Part shown: positions 47,580 through 59,749 of the stretch, in pieces
Layout of the letters: every line of letters starts with the position of its first letter
Position numbering within the stretch: the stretch's first letter is position 1
Source: Parelaphostrongylus tenuis
Lineage: Eukaryota; Nematoda; Chromadorea; Rhabditida; Metastrongylidae
Length of the DNA stretch: 64,000 nucleotides
NCBI GenBank assembly: GCA_019055375.1
Contig: JAHQIW010000233.1
Location: forward strand, 62,001-126,000
Reading direction: 5' to 3'
Position numbers and translations under genes: made by a program
Notes under the pieces: model-generated
Told to the model about the DNA's origin: nothing
Seen by the model: only the letters and a program-made list of their open reading frames with translations
Database searches by the model: none

Positions 47580-48340
47580 CTATGGCCAGCAGAAAAACCA
47601 GGAATGGAAAAATTCAACGGCTAGTGAGATCAAAAAACGTCGTTGGTTTGCGCTTCCAAATGAGAGTGGTGCCATTGCTTCGAAGTGAGGGATTGCTGAA
47701 GCATCCACCAATCCTTCATAATCCCGGTTTGATACCGTATATCATGCCGAGAGGTAGGTTTTTGAAGGTCTTACATCACTTGTGTCTAGCAAATAATAAG
47801 TGGTGTGATCTATAAGACATCTTGTTCATGATATAAGCGCTGCTAACACTCGTCAACAAAATTTCAATGATGTATTTGAGTCAGAAAGAATTGCGTGCAT
47901 TGACGGATCGATTAATTAATACAGTCCTTGTAAGCGCGCTGTGGTGAAAGAAGACACGCCGACGCAATGATTTCCGGAAACGTGGGCACAAATCCTAGAT
48001 CATCTAAACGTTTTACACACAGTAATTTGATGAGCTTTTCTTGCGCGCAACTGATAACTAGTACTTCTCCAGTCGAGACTCTACTGCAAAGGGACTCTTA
48101 CATGACTGGGCCCTGCAACAAGCGGAACAAAGGCTCGCCTAAAGAACTCATGTATGAGCATCTCTACGCAGGGATGAGCGGCGGCACGCACAGAACTAAA
48201 GTGGCATACTCGTACTTAAGTGGCCGAATAGGAAGGAACTCAGAACGATTTCGACAGTACACTTCCCTGCTATCAGTCCACAAGCGGGAGTTTCAAAAGT
48301 TGCAAAATGTGTATGGCCAAAGCTTGTCCAATCTAATGCA
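47580..48340 (+). pseudogene. piggyBac-like transposase relic
   Basis: Plus strand, several frames: LKHPPILHNPGLIPYIMPRG then RFLKVLHHLCLANN (47698-47795) fits the piggyBac block ..NP.I..IM.R.RF..I.R.LH..D. FNDVFESERIACIDGS (about 47865-47910) fits ..F.....E..IDE.., which carries a catalytic Asp of the family. TSTSPVETLLQRDSYMTGPC then NKRNKGSPKEL (about 48060-48150) fits the ..FTS..L...L......GT.R.NRKG.P block. Frame changes and stops separate the blocks, so no active transposase is encoded. Confidence 0.65.
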
Positions 48341-48380
48341 ACCTATGTCTAATGTCGAATCTAATGTCTGGAAGGTCTGA

Positions 48381-50930
48381 CTCGAATAATTCAGGGTCTG
48401 CATGTACGGCAACTATTTACAACTCGACACTCGTCCTCAGCCAACATTCAACCGCGTTCTCTGAAAGCCATTAATCTTATCACGACTACGTTGGTGGTGT
48501 AGCGAATGTTACTAAGGTTTTTACAAGTTGGACAGGATGTTTGTGTACAAGGAAAGAGCTAGATTAGTTTTAACAAGGTAGACAATGCAATAAGCACAAT
48601 TGCCTAGAATGCTTTGATATTTATACTTCTAAACGGGACAGACAATCTACTTAAGGATTATATATTCAGGGTAAGAGTGTCATTTTGTATGCTGTAGAAG
48701 TAAAATGGCGTATTTTTCTGGGTACTAGCACAGCACAGACAGAATAAATTCTCCCTGGATGCTAATTATAGTGCTAAAAAACTCCATTTTTGAGCTACCG
48801 AATGACTAGTAATGATTTCGTGGAGCAGCTCATTTCTGGAAGGAAACCAAGAATTCACAAAAGCATTCCTCAGAACGCGATTGCATGCGACGAAATCGTT
48901 AGCAAGAGCAGGCCTTTTTATTATGATAACTGGGCATTATTCCCATTAAAAATACGTTTACAGGAGTTCTCTCATTGGCAATTTATTGTCTCAAGGACAA
49001 AGTGTTTTGAGAATCTGAGAATAATCTGAGAATCTGAGAAAATTATGAAAATTTTACCATATGAAACCAAAAAATTAGCTGTGAAGTTGGAAAATGAAAT
49101 CTGATCACGAAGCGTTTACCTTTCTTATTAGTAGAACTTACTATGGAAATCTTTCCATACAACGAGCTGAGTAATAGTATTAGAAATTCTCAGACTATCG
49201 ACTGAACACAAAATTATTGACAAGATGAGAAAATATGTTCAATAACAGCCGGAAAAATGCTCGCAATCGCAAGTATGTGGTCTTCCTCTCTAAAAATGGA
49301 AAATTTTGGGAAGCACAAAAATGTCCTTAGTGATATTCCATAATGTATTTGGAATAGTCGTTCTCTAACAACTTAATTTACCCAAATTTGTATTGGGGCA
49401 CGCACCAATTTTCGTAGCCGTCCAAACAGGTACCCAGCTAAGGGTCAAAATGACCCTCACTGTCCGCGAAGGGATATAGTAAAATATGTATGGTCGAAAC
49501 ATTTCATGTCACGAAAAATTGGCGTATAGCCAAGAAGATTACTCTGCGTATTTCTAATAGGAAGAACACCTGTGCGTCCTAACAATCCATACTTAACAAA
49601 GGAAAATGGCATTCTGTGAAAATGAACAAATTAGGAATTTGTATTGCTCATTTTTGTCTCCGCTTGTCTGTGAAAGGAGATCGTCTTATTCTACGCATCA
49701 TTCCTTGGATGGTCATATACACGTCTGTCCTGCGTTCAACTCCTAAACTTCGAGCACGTACAGTTCCTAGAAGTCGATCGGTTTCTTGCACCTGAACTTT
49801 GTGTTTCCTTGAACACTTCCCATCGGTATCAAAAAGTAGAGCAAGATTTTGTATGATAAAATCTTCCTTGATCGCCCAAAGATATCTCTTAAACAAGGTT
49901 CTTTATACATGAGTAGAAACATTACAGTGCGATATTGAATAAAATTTCCAGGGTTTTCTCCGATTCGAAGTTTGGGAGGTCAAATTTACTGGGACTTTCC
50001 TCAGGACCACTACAAAGAAGCGCACCTACGAAGACACATTGAAAGCTGAGTGACAACATTGCGCAATAAGATATATGTAACAAAGCGATAGAAGAAAATC
50101 TGACCTACAATTTTTTTTATTGAGTTCCCCAACTCTCAGAGTGCGCTAGTAATCTAAAAATTACTGAGAGTTATCGACAAACTGGTATCGCATGCAGATT
50201 TCATTGCAAATTCTGGCCAACTTTTCATGGTTTTTTATAATATATCGTTTTGAAGAAATTCTGGTATTGTATATAATAAGGATATCAAACTTGAAGATTT
50301 ATATCGTATTATGCTTTGTATAACTTATTCTAAGTGAGTGAATGCCAAAAATAGTGTGATTGACTAAACTAGCGTTTTCCTGACTTAAAGAGGTATATAT
50401 GCTCTAAATGCTGTGTGTGAGCCGAGTAAACGGTGATGTACATAAATAAGGTTAAAAATCCAAAAATCTTTCCAAGATAGAGAAAAAGACCCTAATTAAA
50501 TAACGAAAATCTCTTGCTTTGTGATTTGCGCTGCGCGCAATCCTGAGAAAATTTACGCTTGACCGTTTCGAGTCAAACTGAAGTCACTTCAAATCATTGA
50601 GCTTATCCAGATCACCAAGAGCAATAACGCCATACTATAGCATAATAGCAAAGTAATAAAGCAAATAGCGTTTCAACACTACAATTCAACAACTTCAATC
50701 TCATAGAACTGATAACGGTAACATGGCTAATAACACTTCACGACGTGGGCAGTAGGGGAGTGAGTAATGGTGCGCGTAATAATTTAGCGACGTGCTGGTC
50801 GGAATACCTATCTTATTACTCTGCAGTCACTCAACGGACGCCTTAGGGAAGTTTTTAGGCGTGGTAACTTCAAAATTGCTAAGTGCTTTTTCTGACCAGC
50901 ATCTTACATTACTCGTGAAGAAGTTGAGAT
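48381..50930. other. Unassigned sequence with an R3 fragment
   Basis: 49090-49175 matches the last part of repeat R3 (TTAGTAGAACTTACTATGG). The rest of this 2.5 kb shows no gene I recognise. Confidence 0.35.
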
Positions 50931-50934
50931 CCTC

Positions 50935-51640
50935 AAGCAGTAGTCGAAATAACACGTAAAATATTCGAAGGCCTTTGTGAAGGATGCATGCGAGGAGAAG
51001 ATTTGGGTATCAGGGTCGATATTCTCACACTAAAACATGATAGAGGATCGTGTAAATGCGTATCAAAAGATAACATTCGACACAGTGATTCGGGTTTCAG
51101 AAATTGTTGGTCACTGTTGCGAAAGTTCATCAATAGTATACTGGAACTCATGACTTTAGATGAGACGTGATCAGTTGAGTGAGCAGGATCCTGACAGGTA
51201 TTCTGCCACAGGACCATATTCGCATCGTGCAGTAAGCTGAAGATCTCTCTTCGAAGAATCAACGCACTCCTATTTTTACATGTGGTGACTATGCAGAAAC
51301 GTTTTACGGTGTCGAAATAAAGATTTCCATCAACACTTGTCAACCAAGGGTGGACCGGTGCTATACACGAATACTAGCTGACACTCATCGGAATTGCAAC
51401 ACATCAATACAGTTTTTCCATCGTGCTCACAGCATTTCTATAGGAAAAGGGGTCGACAAGACGGTATCAGCTCGGCGAAGTTGTTTACTCTGCATTCAAA
51501 ACCCCAAAAAAACCATCGACCATCCAACAAACAATTTCAAAACTTGGTGCTCACCTTTTTGATTCAATAACCCTACTAGCGCGCTATTATGCAACAGAAC
51601 TATGGGCTGATAATTTAACCACGTCAAGAAATCTGCACCA
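50935..51640 (+). pseudogene. RTE-type LINE reverse transcriptase relic
   Basis: Reading through frame changes on the plus strand: EQDPDR..CHRTIF (about 51180, the EQAGFRRGF block), KTFYGVEIKISINT (about 51300, KAFDSVE block), YTRILADTHRNCNTSIQFFH (about 51365), SISIGKGVRQDGISSAKLFT (about 51435-51490, the GVRQGDTISPKLF block). Sequence then jumps to GAHLFDSITLLARYYATELW (about 51545-51600), which normally lies much further downstream, so the catalytic box region is deleted. A long open frame on the opposite strand (50933-51343) is only its shadow. Confidence 0.7.
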
Positions 51641-52154
51641 CCCAGATTGCATTTGGGAAAATTCATTGGAAATTGAATCGCTGTTTGAAATGCACAGCTG
51701 GTTTGCACAACTAAGATCGTCGAAACCCTTCCTATCTTCATTAGCCAGAAAAATGACCTTTCAACCGAAATACAGTTGGGCCACTCACACAATCAAAATA
51801 TAGATACAGATAAATGAAAAAATGTAGGATAGAATTTACATAGCAGCGGTCGTTCTCTGAGTTGACGAACTTCATTATAGGATGGCGAATTTATAGCTAA
51901 AGCGAATCAAATGTATTTACTCATGAAGGAGGCTTTACGTCACAGTGAGACACTTGTATACGTTATATTGCTCGGAACAAGCTACTAACGCTTGAGATTA
52001 AAGTAGTAATATGCGGAATAAAGTTGTCCTTATATAGTGAGAAAGCTTCCATGAAGAAAATGCATCGCAGTCTAATCGTTTTATGAGAGCAAGAAATTAC
52101 ATAATATTCTCCTTTTGAGAATAGGCATTCCAGAGTTACGCAGCAACTCTATAG
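51641..52154. other. Unassigned sequence
   Basis: Nothing recognised between the LINE relic and the long direct repeat. Confidence 0.35.
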
Positions 52155-53130
52155 CGAACCTCCTTACGGATCTTTGCTTTCTTTTCCGGAATTACATGAT
52201 AATCTAGGCAACGCAGATCGTCCATGGCCTTAGAGAGTAAATAGTATTGGAGAGGTTCCAGGACTTTAGACAGAAATGATCCAAGTGGCGAGAGCGGCAC
52301 CCAGCTGTCGCAAACCTCAAAAGTCAGTTCGACCACGGGGCATCATCCAAACGGTCGTTTGACTTCATCCGTACCACATCACCTCAAATCTTTATCGATC
52401 TATTATTGCTCTCTTCACACGATCTCGTTATCGTGTATCTAATATAAGGTTGTGTTCATATAATTGTTAAATAAACTCAACAGTATTGTGAGCGGAACAT
52501 AGCGCTTCCGTGACGGAGCGAACTCACTTAGGCTAGCTCAGCCCACCACCACGGTTAAGGGATTCTGCCCATATGTAAACAGTAGTGACCCCACTGTCAT
52601 CACACTATATATTCCCCACTGGATCCCATCGTTGGCTTGCTATTCCAGGACGAGCATAACAATCCAAACGGACTCCGCCGCCTAGTTATGCTCCGTCAGT
52701 TACAATAACACCGTCAGTAACAATAATATCGTCAGTTACACTAACATCTTCAGTTACAATAACACCGTCAGTCATAATAATATCATCACTTACAATAACA
52801 CCGTCAGCTACAATAACACCACTTACCATAACAATGTCGATCGTCAAATGAAGATGCTTCTCATCAATCGGTCAATCAGATTGACATAGGCATATGTTCA
52901 CATAACGATATGTCGCAATCATGCATATATTATTAGTATATCACTACAGTAATGTATGTATGTTATAGGTTGTTTGGTTCTACCACATTGTTTGGTACCA
53001 CGCCATTGTTTGGTTCCATCCTATTGTTTGGTATAACCCATATAAAAGATTTGAACTTTGCGCTCTTGACCGCTGCGAGACACAAGTTGGCAGCAGATCA
53101 AAACAGTAAGACCATTGAACCTTCACCACA
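52155..53130 (+). repeat. Long direct repeat, left copy (LTR-like)
   Basis: Aligns over its length with 54377-55304. It contains an array of about 20-bp units (CCGTCAGTTACAATAACA type, about 52690-52830), four 18-bp units starting TTGTTTGGT (about 52970-53035) and TATAAAAG at 53040-53047, placed like a core promoter near the 3' end. The next bases (TGGTGCATTGGCCGA) could be a primer-binding site. An LTR is the simplest reading, but I see no clear TG..CA ends. Confidence 0.6.
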
Positions 53131-54376
53131 TTTGGTGCATTGGCCGACTTTGTTCAAATACGAGTCGCCTACGAAACTTGCAGTCAAAGGATTCAGGTAC
53201 CAAGTTACTTCTTCCGAATTATCATCTCAAATATCGCTTCAAACATACTAGAGCGGGCACCTAACAAGAAAGCCCCCACGTGCTGGTGCACAGAGCGGGG
53301 AACTAGCAAGAAAGCCCCCTATACGGCACATCAGCCGACTACGTTCGCATACTAGTCGCCAGGGGGGAATCTTGCAACCAGAGGACGCAACCTCACCAGC
53401 CGAATGAAGTATTCACATCGATTCATCATTGCGATAACACAACTCTATAAGTAGCTGAACAAGACAACTTCATCAAGTATAACCAAACAACCTCAAGCTT
53501 GGAAAACCATCCGGTACGTTTGAATTCCGTCATTACATTAAAGTCACTTTCCATATCACTATATGGAAAGGGCTGAAGCAAAAATAAAGCAGGAAATATA
53601 AAACGTCAACATCACGGCGGACCAGTGCATCGTAGTGGCAGCCGAAGTACTGGAAAGTTCAGCGTACCCTTATAAATATATTCACAACGCGCAATCCTAT
53701 GTTGTGGTCCACATAATCTTACTTTTGCTCAATCAACGGTATTCCTAGCGCCAGTTACCACCCCAAGACTTGACAAACAACCCCAGCTTGGGACTTCAAA
53801 TCTACGCTCCTGGACTAGTCGTGGCATCTATAGGACTAGGTCTAAGTGGGGACCGTCCGAGAAGACGAATAAAAAATAAATTCCGTCCGAGAAGACGAAT
53901 AAACTACAACTTTCGTTCAAAATGACGAGGTAACGACAACTTTCGTTCAAAATGACGAATAAACTACAACCACCGTCCGATAAGACAATAAACTACAACT
54001 TCCGTCCGAGAAGACGAATAAACTGCAATTTCCGTCCAAGAAAACGAATGGACCACAGAAACTAGCTCAATTTTCTCAGTCAAACTAAATATAATGAACA
54101 ACCTAGCTTGGGGCTATCTCCGACCAGACCACCGTCATTAAGAGCAATATCTTTATACTCCCTTTTTTCTCATTTTTCTCACAATTCTCTCTTGATCGTT
54201 AGTTACACGCTTTACCTATATGTCAAATCCAGGTCTCTAACCTTTTATAAGAAAACTTTTTTTGTCTCCTTTAGCCATCTCGTCTTCAAACATGCAACAC
54301 GGCATGGTGTTCAGAATCGTAGACGCACTGATCTATTGAGCATAGGCGATGAACATTTTGCGAGGCCGGAGTACAA
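53131..54376 (+). mobile_element. Centre between the long direct repeats
   Basis: 1.25 kb with no gag-pol coding. It holds repeated blocks: GAAAGCCCCC twice near 53270-53320, and an array of about 29-bp units (CCGTCCGAGAAGACGAATAA type) at 53845-54050. If the flanks are LTRs this is a nonautonomous element; otherwise a tandem segmental duplication. Confidence 0.5.
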
Positions 54377-55304
54377 CGAACCCTCCTAACGGAGCTTTGC
54401 TATCTTTTCCGGAATCACATGATAATTTAAGTAACACACATCGTCCATGACCTTAGAAACCAAATGGTATCACAGGGGTTTGAGGACCTTAGACAGAAAA
54501 TGATCCAAGTGGCGATGGCGGCACCCAGCTGCCACAAACCTCAACAGGCAGTTTAATCGCCGGACATCACCCGAACGGTCGTTTGACTTCATCCGGACCA
54601 CCTCACCTCAAATCTTTATCGATCTATTATTGCTCTCTTCACACAATCTCGTTATCGTGTATCTAATTGTCATCATGAGGTTGTGTTCAAATAATTGTTA
54701 AATGAACTCAACAGAATTGTGAGCGGAGCATAGCGCTTCCGTGGCGGAGCGAACTCACTTAAGCTCAGCCCACCACCGCGGTTAAGGGATTCGGCCCATA
54801 TGTAATCAGTAGCGACCCCACTGTTATCACACTATATATTCCGCACTGGATTCCATCGTTGGCTTGTTATTCCGGGACGAGCATAACAATCCAAAACGGG
54901 CTCCGCCGCCTAGTCATGCTCCGTCAGTTACAATAACATCGTCACTTAGATTCACATCATCACTTACAATAATACCGTCAGCTACAATAACACCACTCAC
55001 CCCAACACTGTCGATCGTCAGATGACGATACTTCTCATCAATCGGTCAATCACGTTGACATAGGCATATGTTTACATAACGATATGTCGCAATCATGTAT
55101 ATATTATCATATTATTATTATAGTAATGTATGTATATTATAGGTTGTTTGGTTCTACCACATGGTTTGGTACCACGCCATTGTTTGGTTCCATCCTGATG
55201 CTTGGTATAACCCACATAAAAGATTTGAACTTTGCGCGCTTGTCCGTTGCAAGACACAAATTGGCAGTAGGTCAAAACAACAATACCACTAAACCTTCAC
55301 CACA
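54377..55304 (+). repeat. Long direct repeat, right copy (LTR-like)
   Basis: Second copy, starting CGAACCCTCCTAACGGAGC. The 20-bp array is shorter (about 54915-54995) and the four TTGTTTGGT-type units are at about 55143-55210. The TATA-like box is mutated (CACATAAAAG). Differences from the left copy are numerous, so the pair is old. Confidence 0.6.
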
Positions 55305-55585
55305 AACTCAATGGTTTTCAAATAGCATTATTGCATCGGTCATTGTATCATACAATGATGCATTCACCCTTGAGGATTTTGACGAAGTCGAATTCTCGGT
55401 GGATTCAACAGTTCACAAACGCCGCACGTTATAACGTTACCACTGCTTTTTCATTTTTTTTAATACCACAGATGAAAATACATGGTGCGAGAAACGTTCT
55501 GATAATTTTTATTTCAGATATTCAACAGTAAAGAATATTGGATAGACATATTAATTTGGAGGAATTATTACGTTTGTCAGATCAC
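55305..55585. other. Unassigned sequence
   Basis: Short gap without recognised features. Confidence 0.35.
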
Positions 55586-56500
55586 TAACTATAACAATGA
55601 GCAAAAAGGTTTATAACGAATTCTCAAACTTGCCTCCATTTTACGAAGTCGCATGCGAACATTACCAACGATGCTCTCACACGTTTCCACCATAATTTCC
55701 ACCCTAAGCGCATGCCAAACCCTTCTAAATGCGTCTACGGTATGTAGGTAGCCTGGACTTTTTCCTTCACTATGGACCACACAGAGTAATCCACTGGGTT
55801 GGGATCCGGCAAGTTTGACGGCCAATTGTTTTTGCCTTAATGCCTGGAAACAACTCTTGACAGATGGCAGTCGTTGAGCAAGTCGATTGTACAGAAGCTG
55901 AGTCCTGCTGAAGCCTAAATACACCAGCACCATAGTGTCGAGTAGTCCAAGGCTCCAGTACGCTGTGTCAAACTTGCTTCTGAGTTGAGCAAGACAAATA
56001 GTGTCGTTCCAGTGATGCAAATACCGGCCGAGACCATCAGTCAGACCGGAAGATGACAACGGCCCATGAATTTTGTTACTACGGACTTCTGCTGACTCTT
56101 CTTGTGAGGATGACATCGATTCTGATTGTGGAGTGATTCGAGCGTGCATATCTTCTCATTCGTAGAGAACGCCTTCGACAAATAACTACCAGCTTCCAAA
56201 CGAATCATTCGGCTAGCCTTGAAATCCATTTTCTTTCCATCTTTTTGTCTAGAAAGAGAACACGAGCTACCTTGAAGATGCGCAGCTTCATCTTATTTTT
56301 GACGTTTCGGACGCACCACTTCCTGATCCCGAGCTTATTTGCCATTTCGACCATCGAATGTTCCAAACTTCTTTGAATTTGGCAACGAATCTTCTAAACA
56401 ATTTTCGGGATCACGAACCGTCCATCTTGATTTCAGAGGGAATCGCTTGTGTCTCAATGACTATCTTTTCGATGGTCCTACTTCACGTAAAAATCATAAC
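55586..56500 (-). pseudogene. Tc1/mariner-superfamily transposase relic
   Basis: Minus strand, three frames: MANKLGIRKWCVRNVK (about 56340, helix-turn-helix), FSTNEKICTLESLHNQNR (about 56180-56130, the ..FTDEK.F..E block with the first catalytic Asp changed to Asn), SVVTKFMGRCHL (the SVMVWAGV position), NWPSNLPDPNPVDYSVWSIV (about 55830-55770, WPS.SPDLNP.DY.VWS block with the last catalytic Asp), then FRRVWHALRVEIMVETCESI (about 55710). The family order is complete but broken by frameshifts. The D-to-D spacing suggests a maT/DD37D-like subgroup, which I cannot confirm. Confidence 0.72.
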
Positions 56501-56802
56501 AGCGCAAAGATTAATAGCAATTTTTAGGAACTATTTGCGGATTGGAGTATGGTCACAAGGCTTATACAGCAGACATTCTTGTGGTACCTGTTCCGGATAT
56601 AGACGAACATGGCAAGAAGGCCATGACAAATGGGATAAGTGGAAGCCGATCAACGTCTCATTTCTGTGGTATTGTATAAAGTCTCTGAAGTATAATCTTT
56701 GATGAGGTAATCCAAAATGTATTAGAGTAAAAAAGACCACTGAATATTGAAGCTATTCGTTCATAAATCTCAGATAAGATGCAAAGCTGATCATCATGGG
56801 CA

Positions 56803-57650
56803 CTGTTCTATTATGGCGGCGCCATTTGAGGCCTTCGGTAAAAGCGTATTTCTTGTTTTTGCGGAGCGTTTTTGCAGTTTATCGATAGCGCAAATTGAGT
56901 GAATTTCAACGACATGTTTAATCTCTCGAATAGCCTATTTTTGGCGCCGTACCAGTCAAAATATGATTTTGATTCTCATTTGAAGATTTCTCACTGGATA
57001 AAAGTTTTGTTGCAACGATTTTCTAATCGTTAGATAGAGAAAATCCTATCATTTACAATGGTGCATTTGGCTTTCAGAGAGGACTTTTACGAGTTTTGTA
57101 ATGATCGAAATAATATTGGGTTTCACACTCGGGAGCACATCTTGTCGGCTAGGGCGTGTGTACAGCTGTAATACCAAAGAGCAAGCATATTTTCTCAATC
57201 AGAAAGAGTTGCTCTATCTAATGGCTGAAATTTCGTTATAAAACAACTCTCAACAAAACCTCGTTTTGACTGGTACGACATGAAAAACAAGCAATATGAG
57301 AAGTAAAATATACCTTCAAAATTCTTTTGATTTAAGCTATCATATAATTATTAATTTGTCAGATTAATTCGTCAGATAACAGCAGAGAATACTCTTCTAT
57401 CTAAGGCTTCAAATGGCACCAAAATATTAGAGCAGTACCACTTTTATCCAGTGTTAAATCTCCGAATAAGAAACGAAATCTTATTTTGAGTGGTACGGCG
57501 CCAAAAATAAGCTATTTGAGAAATTAAACAAGCCATTGAAATTCACTTGACTTGAGCTATCGATAAACTAAAAAATGTTTTGCGAAAGCAAAAAATACGT
57601 TTTTATGAAAGCCTCAAGTGACTCCGCCATAGTAGAACAATACCTTATCG
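56803..57650. repeat. Palindromic element P2
   Basis: The left end TGTTCTATTATGGCGGCGCC is the inverted relative of the right end GGAGTCACT..GGCTTTC/CCGCCATAGTAGAACAA. TTTATCGATAGC, TTTTTGGCGCCGTACCA and ACTGGATAAAAGT recur in mirror order. Arms are roughly 270-290 bp around a less similar centre. Nonautonomous foldback element; a related half-copy is at 17 kb. Confidence 0.6.
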
Positions 57651-58185
57651 TCTTTTTTACCACTGAATGATTTCTTGATCATATATAAAGATTAAATCAC
57701 CTCATCAGTTCAGTAGACAATTACCTAGCCAAAAGAATATCGGCTTTGCTCCCAGTTGTGTTTTTCTGGAGCTTCATAGTGTTAAAAGAATGACAATATT
57801 CGTCCAGATTACGGGTCTTTTTTTGCAAAGGACCACTCAGGTGAGCAGTTTAACAAAGTCGGTTAAAGATTTCACCTTGATTATCCAAGAGTTCAGAGGA
57901 ATAAACTATTGTGATTGTTTCAAGAACGGTACTCATTTGGAAATCACTGAAATGTTTCTTACTTAGGTTTTCCACAAAGACTTGAGAAGCTTGAAGATTC
58001 TGACAACATTCGTTGCCCTATGAAGACAACAACAACTGCTTTCGTTCCATGCGTTTCCACAATGAGCTGAATTATAGCAAGCGGTGGTCTCTAACATGGA
58101 AAAGTTTTCCAGCAATGGATCACGCCGCATGCTTTCATTAGCAATAATTTCAAAGTTCCGTTGAGAGTGACTGCAAAGTTGGTCA
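57651..58185. other. Unassigned sequence
   Basis: Nothing recognised. Confidence 0.3.
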
Positions 58186-58189
58186 TTGG

Positions 58190-59100
58190 TTATTTCTGTG
58201 ATATATTTGAGCACAAGATCTCACAAGAACGAAAATGCTGTGCATTTTGAAAATTTCACTTGGAAATCATTTTACGCCTTGATAAATAAAATGCGACACA
58301 GATCTATGGTAACTGTCAGAGAGTTTTTGATAAGTAAGCGACCACGGGTTGCGAGCTTGCCATGATCTGAAAGAAGTCTTTCTTCAGGGCAAACATCACT
58401 TGGTCATATCATAAATTTTGGCACTAGAGCAATAAACACCAAATTAAATAGCCAGAAGTAATTGAAATTTTCTCAATAACACTATGCAAAGTATGCGCCA
58501 CCAGCCTCAACACATTTCTGGCATGTCTCAGGCAATAAATCAATACCGCTCTGTACAGAATTTTCTGAGGTTTTTTTGCTAAGGTTGTCGATGAGTGCCG
58601 CATTATGGCCGCTCATGGAAGCCTCTATGGCAGTATGCAGCTTTTAAAGTACGAACTGCGATACGGTGCGCATACACCTTCGAGAAAATCCACCGTGCAT
58701 AGTTCAAGGATTCATGTCTAGGTGAAAGCGTCTTGGTTCTTTGCTGAGTTCTGCCATGATGCCACGAGGTCAAGATGCATCTAGTACGGACAAATTTGGT
58801 ACCTGAAGGAAGATTAGAAAATTCTGCACAATGCGCCATTAATCAGTTGCCTGAGAGGATGACAGAAATGTGCTCGGACTGATGGCTCATGCTGCGAATA
58901 GTTAGTTAAGCAATGTTGATGGTTATTATTAGATTTGGTGTTTATTGCTCTAGGACGAGACCTTATGAGACAACTTAGTAATACGTGCCGTGAGGAAAGA
59001 AAATATCCAAATCATAAAGTTCGCAACATTTCCAGAGATCACCTACTTATCGAAAAGTCTTTGACAGTTATAATAAATTTATGTCGTGTTTTATCTTTAT
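58190..59100. mobile_element. Snap-back mariner-like element, copy 2
   Basis: The left half runs on the minus strand (SGHNAALIDNLSKK.., then GIDLLPETCQKCVEAGGAYF at about 58540-58470, then AATAAACACCAAAT). The right half runs on the plus strand (TTGCCTGAGAGGATGACAGA at 58848, then ATTTGGTGTTTATTGCTCTA at 58933). Each half is the 3' end of the same transposon, placed back to back. The flanking 200 bases are shared, inverted, with 60.39-60.55 kb. Not coding now. Confidence 0.55.
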
Positions 59101-59129
59101 AGGGAGTGTAACGCTCCCGAGAGAACTGA

Positions 59130-59260
59130 CTATAAAAAGATCGACAGACGACGGGTTCTGCCAGGCTGATGAGTCTGTAAGGACGAAACACGTGTCTCGG
59201 GCTGTACAAGAGCCCTTACCAGACCTTCTAATCTCAGGTGTTCCAACCTAGAAACACAGT
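59130..59260 (+). mobile_element. Hammerhead repeat fragment with intact ribozyme
   Basis: After the ribozyme comes ACAAGAGCCCTTACCAGACC, the same word as in the 4.0-kb copy, so it belongs to the CACGTG family. Similarity ends soon after, at about 59230. Confidence 0.6.
59153..59215 (+). ncRNA. Hammerhead ribozyme copy I, all core residues intact
   Basis: CTGATGA at 59166-59172, helix II GTCT/GGAC with loop GTAA (59173-59184), GAAA at 59185-59188, helix III AC/GU with loop ACGU (59188-59195), C59196 before the scissile bond. Helix I has a proximal part (CCAGG with TCGGG, one mismatch) and a distal part GGGTTCT (59153-59159) with AGAGCCC (59209-59215), seven pairs, separated by an internal loop suited to the loop-loop contacts of natural type-I hammerheads. 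Every invariant residue is present. Predicted cleavage lies between 59196 and 59197. Confidence 0.75.
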
Positions 59261-59261
59261 C

Positions 59262-59745
59262 CCAATGTGAAAAGCTAGTTATGGAAAGACCTAGTAGAAC
59301 GAAATATGCCCATCAGTGGCACTCTCACAGCCATATTCATTGATAAGTAAATCGATGCGAGATGCGTTCTAAGCATTTTGACCTCAAATTTTCAATATAA
59401 CGCATTTTTTGTAAAATCACTTGTAATCATTCGATACTTTGTTGGACACAGATCGTAAAGAAATTGATCCATGAATAGGTCTCGATGTGCTCTACTCAAG
59501 AAAGGCCTCCTTCAGAGGCTACAGTGTAATCAGTGGATATAAAACGTAAAGAAAAGAAATTCCAAAATATTCACAAAATCATGCGAGATTGGTAGCACTA
59601 GGGTTTAGGCAGTTCTTTCAAAACGCAAATGAGTTAATTCACACATAGAAATGTTCAAGGACATGGGAACGTTGGCAGATATTCATGTCAAGTGTTTAGA
59701 AGTCGAAGAATACGAAAACGTGTGGGTGTATGATCATAAAAGACG
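59262..59745. other. Unassigned sequence
   Basis: Nothing recognised. Confidence 0.3.
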
Positions 59746-59749
59746 GCCA

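Noticed and set aside
50933..51343. 136-codon minus-strand open frame
   Set aside because: The plus strand carries the RTE reverse-transcriptase blocks in order. This frame is their antisense shadow and has no motif of its own.
52690..52835. Short regular repeats as a CRISPR array
   Set aside because: Units are contiguous 20-bp minisatellite repeats without unique spacers, in eukaryotic DNA.
55589..56149. 186-codon minus-strand open frame as a gene
   Set aside because: Pieces in this and neighbouring frames match Tc1/mariner transposase blocks joined by frameshifts, so the long frame is a transposon relic and not an intact gene.
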